Source: Marinobacter sp. F4218 (GTDB lineage Bacteria; Pseudomonadota; Gammaproteobacteria; Pseudomonadales; Oleiphilaceae). Taken from it: a stretch of 64,000 bases of DNA. The notes beneath the pieces were generated by a model. It did no database searches. It had not been told where the DNA came from and was given only the letters and a program-made list of their open reading frames with translations. The position numbers and the translations under genes are program-made. Below, in pieces: positions 9,304-17,256 of the stretch. The DNA lies in contig NZ_JAHZIL010000003.1 in assembly GCF_019443085.1 (NCBI RefSeq), forward strand, positions 1,426,001 through 1,490,000, written 5' to 3'. How positions within the stretch are numbered: the stretch's first letter is position 1; each line of letters starts with the position of its first letter.

Positions 9304-10488
9304 TTACGAACCGGTCGAAGACGGACGCGCCCGGGCCAGGGACCACAAACCAAACACCGGCCCGGGCACCAGCAACAGCACGACCCAGACGCCAAGCTGG
9401 GCCCACAGGCCACTGGTCAGCCAGATGGCCGGCAAGGTCAAGCCAAATCCGACCGCGTTCATAACCGCAAGAGACGACCCCACGGATTCCCGCGGTGCCG
9501 TGGCAGCGGCCAGTGCAGAAAACTGCGGCGAATCGGCAATCACCGCAACCCCCCATATAAACAGAAGTGTCATCAGAACTGCCGGCGACAGCCCGCTCAG
9601 CCACGGGTACAGCAAGCAGACACCCCCGGACAGCATGAGAGCACGCCAGGCTACCCATTCACTGCCTTTGGTGCGGCTGAGTCTACCACCACCAATACAA
9701 CCGGCCGCGCCAATTCCGATCACAGCAAACGCAAACCAGGGAATCAGACTAGCGCCCACCCCCATTCGGGCCAGTTCGCGACCAATCAACAAGGGCGTGA
9801 GTGTCCAGAATGCGTAGAGTTCCCACATATGGCCAAAATAGCCACCGGCGACCGCCCGGAATCTGGGTATGCGCAGCGCCGCCAGGCCCTGGCTCAGAGG
9901 CAATGCGCCACTGCTTTTGGGCAGGTGCGGCCCGTCACCCAGCATAAACACCATGGTGCCCCCCACTAGAGCCAGCAAAGATGCCGCCAAAAGCGGCCAC
10001 TCCCAGGGCATTCCGAAGGTGGCACCCCGCATCAGATGCGGCAGGGCCGTGCCCAGGGTGAGCATGCCTACCAGCCAGGCCAGCGCCGCACCGGCGTATT
10101 TCGGGGTCCAGGCAATCACCATTTTCATGCCCAGGGGGTAGATGCCAGCCAGACACAGGCCGGTAGCGAATCGAAGGAGGAAATCAAGCGGCGGCATACC
10201 TGCGGCGAAAATAAACCCGCCGTTGACCAGCGCGCCCAGCAAGCTCGACAACGCAAATATCCGGCTGGCGCCGAACCGGTCAGCCAGGCCAGTCACTGCG
10301 ATGGTCAGGGTACCGGCGATGAAACCCGCCTGAACCGCCAGTGTCAGCCGGCCCAAGTCGGTTTCCGTCAGCCCCAACTCCGCCGATAGCGACAGCCAGA
10401 CGCCATTGATACTGAACCAGAGCGACGTGCCGAAGAGCTGAGCCAGCACAATGACAGGCAAGGGGTAACGTCTTAGCAGGTCGATCAT
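9304..10488 (-). CDS. Major facilitator superfamily transporter
   Basis: Twelve-helix MFS permease of 394 residues in the inner membrane. The N-terminal helix has AQLFGTSLWFSINGVW, then a long loop with Gly/Asp/Arg residues (ADRFGASRIFALSSLLGALVN) corresponding to the loop 2-3 signature. A second six-helix bundle follows from about residue 205 (GYFGHMWELYAFWTL). The polar, short N-terminus and basic cytoplasmic loops fit N-in topology. The substrate cannot be assigned. It is a single gene, convergent with the thioesterase, with no local pathway context. Confidence 0.8.
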   Translation of the reverse strand: MIDLLRRYPLPVIVLAQLFGTSLWFSINGVWLSLSAELGLTETDLGRLTLAVQAGFIAGTLTIAVTGLADRFGASRIFALSSLLGALVNGGFIFAAGMPPLDFLLRFATGLCLAGIYPLGMKMVIAWTPKYAGAALAWLVGMLTLGTALPHLMRGATFGMPWEWPLLAASLLALVGGTMVFMLGDGPHLPKSSGALPLSQGLAALRIPRFRAVAGGYFGHMWELYAFWTLTPLLIGRELARMGVGASLIPWFAFAVIGIGAAGCIGGGRLSRTKGSEWVAWRALMLSGGVCLLYPWLSGLSPAVLMTLLFIWGVAVIADSPQFSALAAATAPRESVGSSLAVMNAVGFGLTLPAIWLTSGLWAQLGVWVVLLLVPGPVFGLWSLARARPSSTGS

Positions 10489-10665
10489 TGTTGTTATCTT
10501 TTAAACGAGCGATGGGGCAAGCCTAGCCTCGGGAGACCTGCTTCGACCATGCTACTTTGGTGTCTGGTAAACCGTTGGCAAGGCTCGCGGAATCTGCAAT
10601 GGTAATATCGTTGCACGGAATCCCTCCAACCACCAGCGACCCAAGCCCGGGATGGGGATGCATGT

Positions 10666-11292
10666 ATGAATCGCCACATTCTCACAACTGCCCTGTTCGC
10701 CCTGACCCTGACTGCGCCACCCGTGGTTGCTGACATTGGCCTGTCGCCGTTCGCAGGGTTTCGCATGAGCAGTTCGGTGAATATCCAGACCGCCGGTGCC
10801 AGCACCGAGGATCAGATCGACTTCCGGGATTCCGTAAGCCAGGGTCTGGCGCTCAATTTTGATCTGGCGGAACCCGGCAAACAGGGTGAACTGTATTTCA
10901 GCCGGCAGAGCACCTCGGCCAGGCTGGACAACGGCCTGTTCGCCTCAGGCGTCGCGTCAATCGACCTGACAATTTACCAGCTCCAGTTCGGTGGGCTTTA
11001 TTTCCCGGCTGGCAAAAGCCACGGCGGATTTGTCTCCGGCGTGCTGGGCGTTACCCGCCTCGAACCGGAAGATTCCGGGTACGAAACCCACCACCGGGCA
11101 GCGCTGTCCCTCGGTGGTGGGTACCAGTTTTTCCTGACCGAACAGCTTCGCCTGAGGCTGGATCTTCGCGGTATTTACACCGCACTAAACTCGGGGGGCT
11201 CAGCGTTCTGCTCCGGCGGATGCGAGCTCAGGTTCGACAGTAGCGGCTACTTGCAGGTGGAAGCTGGCGCCGGGTTGGTCATTCGTTTCTGA
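10666..11292 (+). CDS. Small outer-membrane beta-barrel protein
   Basis: Protein of 208 residues with a Sec signal peptide (MNRHILTTALFALTLTAPPVVA, cleaved before DIGLSPFAG). The rest is alternating amphipathic beta strands typical of an OmpW/OmpA-like 8-stranded barrel: GELYFSRQS, IYQLQFGGLYFP, LSLGGGYQFFLTEQLRLRLDLRG, LQVEAGAGLVIRF. It ends in a terminal phenylalanine, the usual outer-membrane assembly signal. Two cysteines near residues 183 and 187 (FCSGGC) could form a loop disulphide. No specific family recognised; function unknown. Confidence 0.75.
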   Translation: MNRHILTTALFALTLTAPPVVADIGLSPFAGFRMSSSVNIQTAGASTEDQIDFRDSVSQGLALNFDLAEPGKQGELYFSRQSTSARLDNGLFASGVASIDLTIYQLQFGGLYFPAGKSHGGFVSGVLGVTRLEPEDSGYETHHRAALSLGGGYQFFLTEQLRLRLDLRGIYTALNSGGSAFCSGGCELRFDSSGYLQVEAGAGLVIRF

Positions 11293-11404
11293 CGCCGACT
11301 CCTGCCCACGACCGGCACTAACCGCGTCATCTGTTCAGCCTATCGCCACCCTGCTACTATCGCGCCCACGTTTCTGACCCATTGAATTTAACGGAATCTA
11401 CGCA

Positions 11405-12202
11405 ATGGACTTTTTCCAGGCCCTTTTCCTTGGCCTTCTTCAGGGGCTGACCGAGTTCCTGCCCATTTCCAGCTCCGCCCACCTGATTCTGACCCCGGCC
11501 TTCTTTGGCTGGACCGATCAGGGTGTGGGGTTTGATCTGTCTGTGCATCTGGGCACCCTGCTGGCCGTGGTGCTCTACTTCCGGCACGATGTCTTCAGCA
11601 TTGCCCGGGACGGCCTATTTTCCATGGCCCGGCGCAGGATTGTCGGCCAGGGCGCGTTGGCCCTGTATCTGGTGATCGGCACGATTCCGGCGGGACTGGC
11701 AGGGCTGGCCTTGCTGGATCTGATCGACAACGAGCTGCGGGCGGTGGAAGTGATCTTCGCGACCACCCTGGCATTCGGCATCTTGCTCGGCATCGCCGAC
11801 TGGCTCCCGAAACGCCAGCGTACCCTGGACCAACTGAACTGGAAGGATGCGGCGCTGGTCGGCATTGCCCAGGCCATGGCGCTGGTACCGGGCACGTCCC
11901 GCTCCGGCGTCACCATCACCGCCGGCCTGTTCCTGGGCATGACCCGCGAAACCGCCTCCCGGTTTTCCTTCCTGCTGGCCATTCCCATCATCGTGCTGGC
12001 CTCTGCGGTAAAATTGCTGGAGGTGGCGACATCCGATGTCATCGTCGATTGGAGCGGTTTCCTGCTGGGCGGCATCACCTCGTTTATCATGGCCATCACC
12101 GCCATCCATTTCTTCCTGAAATGGCTGAACACCGTGGGCATGTGGCCCTATGTGGTCTATCGGATTGTTCTGGCCGGTGTGATCTACGCAGTTCTGATGT
12201 AA
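11405..12202 (+). CDS. uppP: Undecaprenyl-diphosphatase UppP (BacA)
   Basis: Integral membrane phosphatase of 265 residues that recycles undecaprenyl pyrophosphate, the lipid carrier for peptidoglycan, and gives bacitracin tolerance. Both family motifs are present: the N-terminal LLQGLTEFLPISSSAHL (about residues 11-27, with the Glu-rich catalytic segment) and PGTSRSGVTITAGLFLG (about 163-179, with the active-site Ser/Arg). Length matches the family (about 265-275). It is convergent with uvrD with only 32 bases between stops. Confidence 0.96.
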   Translation: MDFFQALFLGLLQGLTEFLPISSSAHLILTPAFFGWTDQGVGFDLSVHLGTLLAVVLYFRHDVFSIARDGLFSMARRRIVGQGALALYLVIGTIPAGLAGLALLDLIDNELRAVEVIFATTLAFGILLGIADWLPKRQRTLDQLNWKDAALVGIAQAMALVPGTSRSGVTITAGLFLGMTRETASRFSFLLAIPIIVLASAVKLLEVATSDVIVDWSGFLLGGITSFIMAITAIHFFLKWLNTVGMWPYVVYRIVLAGVIYAVLM

Positions 12203-12234
12203 TCGGGCCGGCACAGGGTTTGAGGCAGCGGAGA

Positions 12235-14400
12235 CTAGCAAGCGTCCAACGGCGCATACGCGAGTACCAGCCACTTGGCACCGTCGTCGAAGTTCACCTG
12301 CACCCGGGTATGGTGGCCGGTCCCCTCAGAGTTCATCACGATGCCCTCGCCAAACTTGGGATGCCGCACCCGCTGCCCGAGACTGAACCCGGATTGCTGA
12401 GCCGAGTCCTGGCTGAACATGCTCTCGTTAGGCCGGGCGACCATCGCCGGACGCGTCACCGTATTGCGTAACCGCACTTCCTGCAGGCAGTCACCGGGAA
12501 TTTCCCGGACAAACCGCGACAGGGCGTTAAACTTCTCCTGGCCATACAAACGGCGGGATTCGGCGTAAGTAAGCACAAGCTTCTTCATTGCCCGGGTGAT
12601 GCCCACGTAGGCCAACCGGCGCTCTTCTTCCATCCGGCCCGGCTCCTCCAGCGACATGCCGTGTGGAAACAAGCCCTCTTCCACGCCGGCCAGGAAGACC
12701 AGGGGGAATTCCAGCCCCTTGGCGGAGTGCAGGGTCATCAGCTGCACGCTGTCCTCGTGGGCCTCGGCCTGGGACTCGCCGGCATCCAGCGCGGCCTGGG
12801 CGATGAATTCGGCCAACGGGTCGACACCCTCTTCCACCTCGAAATCGGACAGCGCGTTCACCAGTTCCTCGAGGTTCTCGACCCGGGCCTGGCCTTTCTC
12901 GCCTTTCTCACTGGCGTGGTAATCCTTCAGACCACTGGCTTCGATGGTCTGTTTCATCAGGCCATGGAGCGAGGCGTCGCCCACCATCTCCGATAGCCCC
13001 TCGATGATGGCAATGAACGACTGCAGGCCGGTCTTGGCCCGGCCCTTTACCTGACCGGCTTCCAGCAGACGCTCGGCCGACTCCCAGAGCGAGATACTCT
13101 GCTCGGTGGCGTATTCCCGCAGCTCCGCCAGGCTCTTGGCGCCGATACCCCGGGGCGGCACGTTCACCACCCGCTCAAACGCGGCGTCGTCCCGGCGGTA
13201 CTGGACCAGCCTCAGGTACGCCAGGGCGTTGCGGATCTCCTGCCGGTCATAGAACCGCAATCCTCCGTAGACCCGATACGGAATACCCTGGCGCATCAGC
13301 GCTTCCTCGAGCACCCGCGACTGGGCGTTGGATCGGTAAAGAATCGCGGACTCACTGCGCAGGTTGCCGTCCTGAACCCAGGCCGAGATGCTGTCGGCGA
13401 TGTAGTTCGCCTCGTCCTGTTCGTTGAACGCGGCGTACAGGCTGATGGGCTCACCGTCCGGCCCGTCGGTCCAGAGTTCCTTGCCCAGACGCCCCTGGTT
13501 ATTGGCAATAACAGCGTTGGCCGCCTTCAGGATCATCTGGGTGGAGCGATAATTCTGTTCCAACCGCACCAGCCGGGCATTGGGAAAGTCCCGCTGGTAC
13601 TGCTGTATGTTCTCGATCTTGGCGCCGCGCCAGCCGTAAATAGACTGATCGTCATCACCCACAACGGTCAACGGCACGCGATTGCTGGCCAGTACCTGCA
13701 GCCAGGCGTACTGGATCGTGTTGGTGTCCTGAAACTCGTCCACCAGAATGTGCTGGAACCGCTGCTGATAATGAGCCAGCAGCTCGGGCCGGTGTAGCCA
13801 GAGTTCGTGGGAACGCAGCAGCAATTCGCCGAAATCCACCAGCCCACCCTGCTGACAGAGCTTCTCGTACTGGCGATAGATCTTCAGCATGATCGAGGTG
13901 AAATGGTCACCCGGGTTTTCCTGGATGTGGTCGGCGCGAAGTCCCTCGTCTTTCTGACTGTTGATAAACCACTGGGCCTGCTTGGGCGGCCACTTGCTCT
14001 CGTCAATCTGATTTTCCCGCATCACCCGCTTGATCAGCCGAAGCTGGTCGTCGCTGTCCAGCACCTGAAAATTCTCCGGCAGGCCGGCATCCTGCCAGTG
14101 CGAGCGCAACAGGCGGTGGGCAATACCGTGAAAGGTGCCGAACCACAGCCCGCGGGCCGGAATGTTCATCATCTGCTCGATCCGGTAACGCATTTCCTTG
14201 GCGGCCTTGTTGGTGAAGGTTACCGCCAGGATACCCGTAGGTGGCACCCGGTCGACCGTCATCAACCACGCAATCCGATGCACCAGCACCCGCGTCTTGC
14301 CACTGCCGGCACCCGCCAGCACCAGCAGGTGATCGTTCTGGGCGGTGACGGCCTCGCGCTGGGCATCGTTGAGAGGATCGATAATGTGGGAGACATCCAT
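12235..14400 (-). CDS. uvrD: DNA helicase II UvrD
   Basis: SF1A 3'-5' DNA helicase of 721 residues acting in nucleotide excision and mismatch repair. It opens MDVSHIIDPLNDAQREAV, very close to E. coli UvrD, followed by Walker A AGAGSGKT (residues 29-36), motif Ia TFTNKAAKEMR, Walker B ILVDEFQDTN (about 220), motif III VVGDDDQSIYGWRGA, LMTLHSAKGLEFP and the VAYVGITRA-type motif VI. The tail (FGEGIVMNSEGTGHHTRVQVNF) is the Tudor-like domain that contacts RNA polymerase in UvrD/PcrA. A LexA-like box and a TATACT -10 lie just upstream, consistent with SOS control. Confidence 0.96.
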   Translation of the reverse strand: MDVSHIIDPLNDAQREAVTAQNDHLLVLAGAGSGKTRVLVHRIAWLMTVDRVPPTGILAVTFTNKAAKEMRYRIEQMMNIPARGLWFGTFHGIAHRLLRSHWQDAGLPENFQVLDSDDQLRLIKRVMRENQIDESKWPPKQAQWFINSQKDEGLRADHIQENPGDHFTSIMLKIYRQYEKLCQQGGLVDFGELLLRSHELWLHRPELLAHYQQRFQHILVDEFQDTNTIQYAWLQVLASNRVPLTVVGDDDQSIYGWRGAKIENIQQYQRDFPNARLVRLEQNYRSTQMILKAANAVIANNQGRLGKELWTDGPDGEPISLYAAFNEQDEANYIADSISAWVQDGNLRSESAILYRSNAQSRVLEEALMRQGIPYRVYGGLRFYDRQEIRNALAYLRLVQYRRDDAAFERVVNVPPRGIGAKSLAELREYATEQSISLWESAERLLEAGQVKGRAKTGLQSFIAIIEGLSEMVGDASLHGLMKQTIEASGLKDYHASEKGEKGQARVENLEELVNALSDFEVEEGVDPLAEFIAQAALDAGESQAEAHEDSVQLMTLHSAKGLEFPLVFLAGVEEGLFPHGMSLEEPGRMEEERRLAYVGITRAMKKLVLTYAESRRLYGQEKFNALSRFVREIPGDCLQEVRLRNTVTRPAMVARPNESMFSQDSAQQSGFSLGQRVRHPKFGEGIVMNSEGTGHHTRVQVNFDDGAKWLVLAYAPLDAC

Positions 14401-14416
14401 AGGGAATCGTTCGCTA

Positions 14417-14432
14417 CTGGTTAAATAAACAG
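14417..14432 (-). promoter_or_regulatory. LexA-like SOS box and -10 upstream of uvrD
   Basis: On the minus strand the sequence is CTGT-TTATTTAA-CCAG, matching the CTGT-N8-ACAG SOS box except at one base, with the expected A/T-rich centre. The CCAG right half also occurs in the E. coli uvrD operator as I remember it. A TATACT -10 hexamer lies at 14440-14445, placing the box over the start of transcription, 17 bases before the uvrD ATG. Confidence 0.6.
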
Positions 14433-14523
14433 GAGTGGAAGTATAACAGGAGAAAAAAGGGATTTCCGCGCGGAAGGGATATCGGAAAAGCCGTCAGCAA
14501 AAGTTAGAAAAAGCGCGGAGGAT

Positions 14524-14560
14524 GATCCCCTTCAGGACTGTGCGTGTCCTGAAGGGGATC
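14524..14560. terminator. Perfect 15-bp stem-loop between uvrD and gabD
   Basis: GATCCCCTTCAGGAC (14524-14538) is the exact reverse complement of GTCCTGAAGGGGATC (14546-14560), with a seven-base loop TGTGCGT. It lies 51 bases after the gabD stop on the minus strand. There is no U-run on either side (GATCATCC on the minus side). It may terminate gabD, protect its 3' end, or be a repeated intergenic element. The other bases of the 14401-14611 gap hold the uvrD promoter region. Confidence 0.6.
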
Positions 14561-14611
14561 GCCCCCCGTGTGACACCCCTAAAATCGAGGGCTGTCGGTT
14601 TCCGGTTTCTC

Positions 14612-16063
14612 TTAAAAGCCTCTGGGCACCGTCTGGGCCTCAACAAACTCAAACAGGCCTTCCAGACCGCCCTCGCGGCCGATGCCGGAGGCTTTCATGC
14701 CGCCAAACGGCGCTTCGGGCGTGGGCCCGGTGCCGGTGTTCCAGCCGCAATGACCGAATCGCAAGCCAGCAGCAACACGTTGGGCCCGCTCAGCATCGCC
14801 GGTAAAGACGTAGGATGCCAGGCCGAATTCGGTGTCATTCCCGGCCTCGATGACTTCCTCTTCAGTCCGGAACAGCGCCATCGGCACCAGCGGGCCAAAG
14901 GTTTCCTCCCGGTAGCAGCACATGTCCCGGTCGACGTCGGTGATCACGGTGGGCGGGAAGAACAGGTTGTCACCGAGGTCCTCCGGCTTTTTGCCGGCCA
15001 CGAGTCCGGCACCTTTTTCCAGCGCGTCCTCGAGGTGACGTTTGACCTTATCGAACCCGGCCTGATTGATCAGCGGACCGAGATCCACGTCGCCGTTGAT
15101 GCCGTCACCCACCGTCATTCTGTTCACTCGTTCGGCAAGCTTCTGGCCGAAGACATCGGCGACTTTCTCATGCACGAAAATCCGGTTGGCACAGACACAG
15201 GTCTGGCCGCCACCCCGGAATTTGTTGGCAATAAGGTTATCCGCCGCGGCGTCCAGATCGGCATCGTCAAAGACAATGAAGGGCGCGTTGCCGCCCAGTT
15301 CCAGGGCCAGCTTCTTGACCTGCTCGGCCGTATCGAGGATCAGCTTTCGGCCCACTTCGGTGGAACCGGTGAAACTCAGCATGGGTACATCCGGGCTTTC
15401 GCACAGCACCTTGCCGATCACGCTGGCCTTACCCATCACCAGGTTGACCATGCCGTCGGGCATGTCCGTGTGCTTGTCCATCAGGCTGAACAGGGCAATC
15501 ATGGTCAGCGGTGTTTCACTGGCCGGTTTGATAACCGACGGGCAGCCGGCAGCCAATGCGGCCGACAGCTTCTTGGCGATCATGCCGATCGGAAAGTTCC
15601 AGGGCGTAATGAGACCGGCAACGCCGATCGGCCGATAGTGGACGGTCCAGGTGCAGTCCTTCGGCTTCTCCGGAATCGTGTGCGCATCCAGCGCCTGGAT
15701 GTGCTTGGAGCAGTAATCGAAGAAACCGGCGGCGTAATCGACCTCGCCCTGGGCCTCCTGGAGCGGCTTGCCGTGTTCCATGCAGAGGATACGACCGACC
15801 TCCTCCTTGTTGGCCTTGAGCGCGTCGCGAATATCTTCCAGCCACTTCCTGCGGGTCTCAATGGAGTAGGGACTGGTGAGCCGAAGCGCGGATTTACCGG
15901 CGGCAACCGCCGCCTTTACCTCATCCTCGGTCATTGAGGGCGCCTGGGCGATCACCTTGCCCGTTGCCGGGTTGTAGACGTCGAAGGTTTTACCCTGTGC
16001 ATTGTCAGTCCAGCGACCGCCAATGTAGCCAGTCATCTTTTCCAGCAGTGGTGACTCGATCAT
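14612..16063 (-). CDS. gabD: NAD(P)-dependent succinate-semialdehyde dehydrogenase
   Basis: Aldehyde dehydrogenase of 483 residues that oxidises succinate semialdehyde to succinate, the last step of GABA/putrescine catabolism. Visible motifs are ITPWNFPIGMIAKKLSAALAAG (cofactor pocket), FTGSTEVGRK, the general base in LELGGNAPF (Glu, about residue 253) and the nucleophile in GGGQTCVCANR (Cys, about 287). The CVCANR form with a second cysteine two residues on is typical of GabD. ATG 16063 is chosen because GAGGAG (16069-16074) is five bases away; the adjacent GTG would be too close. It is divergent from an acetylpolyamine-amidohydrolase-like gene. Confidence 0.87.
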   Translation of the reverse strand: MIESPLLEKMTGYIGGRWTDNAQGKTFDVYNPATGKVIAQAPSMTEDEVKAAVAAGKSALRLTSPYSIETRRKWLEDIRDALKANKEEVGRILCMEHGKPLQEAQGEVDYAAGFFDYCSKHIQALDAHTIPEKPKDCTWTVHYRPIGVAGLITPWNFPIGMIAKKLSAALAAGCPSVIKPASETPLTMIALFSLMDKHTDMPDGMVNLVMGKASVIGKVLCESPDVPMLSFTGSTEVGRKLILDTAEQVKKLALELGGNAPFIVFDDADLDAAADNLIANKFRGGGQTCVCANRIFVHEKVADVFGQKLAERVNRMTVGDGINGDVDLGPLINQAGFDKVKRHLEDALEKGAGLVAGKKPEDLGDNLFFPPTVITDVDRDMCCYREETFGPLVPMALFRTEEEVIEAGNDTEFGLASYVFTGDAERAQRVAAGLRFGHCGWNTGTGPTPEAPFGGMKASGIGREGGLEGLFEFVEAQTVPRGF

Positions 16064-16238
16064 CACGGCTCCTCTATCTCTTAGTGTCGATATGCCCCCG
16101 GAGGGACACGGTTGCGTCGGTTGGATATGTCTTCCATAGTGGATGCTGATCCACTGGCTGTAAAGTCGACAGCCAGGCTTTTGATCACCCTCCGACTGTG
16201 CCTATACTCGGAGAATCGGAAACCACGGAGGTCGGATA

Positions 16239-17252
16239 ATGAAAGCGTTTTTCCATCCAGCTCAGGACCAGCATCTTCCCAGGACCTACTTTACCCGTGG
16301 GCAGATGCGACAGCCGCAAGAGGTCCCGGACCGTACCGGTCAGATGCTGGAAGGCCTGAGAGAGATGGGTGTACCGGTTTTGCAGCCCTCCGACCAGGGC
16401 GCAGCGGCCATAGCGAAGGTTCATGATCTGGGCTACCTCCGCTTTCTGGAGTCGGCTCACCGGCGCTGGGTGAAGATGGATGACTGGGGCGACGAGGTGA
16501 TTTCCAATATCTTCGTGCGCTCACCCAACCACCTGACCGGGATCCTGGCCGAGGCTGCCCGTTATCAGGCCGATGGCAGCTGTCCGATTGGTGAAAATAC
16601 CTGGCACGCCGCCTACTGGTCCGCGCAAAGCGCCCTTGGTGCGGCGGATGCCCTGATCGCCGGTGATCGCACGTCCTACGCGGTGTGCCGGCCACCCGGC
16701 CACCACGCCCGGAAAGACGCCGCTGGCGGTTTCTGTTACCTGAATAACGCCGCCATCGCCGCTGAACACATGAAGAGCCGGTTTCCGCGCATTGCGATCC
16801 TGGATACCGACATGCATCACGGCCAGGGCATCCAGGAGATTTTCTACGACCGCAGTGACGTGCTGTACGTTTCGATCCACGGCGACCCGACCAACTTCTA
16901 CCCGGTGGTCACCGGTTTCGAGAATGAGCGGGGCGAAGGCGAAGGCTTTGGCTACAACATCAACATGCCGATGCCCCATGGTGCCTCGGAAGACGATTTC
17001 TTCGAGAAACTGGACGAATCAATGGCGGCCATCAAGCTGTACCAGCCCGATGCGCTGATCCTGGCCCTGGGTTTCGACATCTACAAGAACGATCCCCAGG
17101 CCAAGGTTTCGGTGACGTCGGAAGGATTCTGCCGGCTCAGCTCCCACATTAGCCAACTCGGCTTGCCAACGCTGGTGGTCCAGGAGGGCGGGTATGATCT
17201 GGACACCCTGAGCGAGAACGTCCAGCAGTTTTTCAAAGGTCTGGCCGGCTGA
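16239..17252 (+). CDS. Histone-deacetylase-fold amidohydrolase, acetylpolyamine amidohydrolase-like
   Basis: Zinc deacetylase of the HDAC/acetoin-utilisation/acetylpolyamine amidohydrolase superfamily, 337 residues. Active-site elements are CRPPGHHARKDAAGGFCYLNN (about 150-170, tandem His), the zinc ligands in DTDMHHGQG (about 189-197), GDPTNFYP, LGFDIYKNDP (third ligand Asp near 279) and VQEGGYDLDTL with the catalytic-tyrosine region. The length and the MKAFFHPAQDQHLPRTYF opening resemble bacterial acetylpolyamine amidohydrolases. Divergence from gabD supports a role in polyamine breakdown, which is an inference. thiI converges on it with four bases between stops. Confidence 0.8.
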   Translation: MKAFFHPAQDQHLPRTYFTRGQMRQPQEVPDRTGQMLEGLREMGVPVLQPSDQGAAAIAKVHDLGYLRFLESAHRRWVKMDDWGDEVISNIFVRSPNHLTGILAEAARYQADGSCPIGENTWHAAYWSAQSALGAADALIAGDRTSYAVCRPPGHHARKDAAGGFCYLNNAAIAAEHMKSRFPRIAILDTDMHHGQGIQEIFYDRSDVLYVSIHGDPTNFYPVVTGFENERGEGEGFGYNINMPMPHGASEDDFFEKLDESMAAIKLYQPDALILALGFDIYKNDPQAKVSVTSEGFCRLSSHISQLGLPTLVVQEGGYDLDTLSENVQQFFKGLAG

Positions 17253-17256
17253 CCGA

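Noticed and set aside
14522..15937. 471-codon plus-strand frame across gabD
   Set aside because: Antisense shadow of the aldehyde dehydrogenase, with His/Arg/Gln-rich low-quality sequence and no ribosome-binding site.
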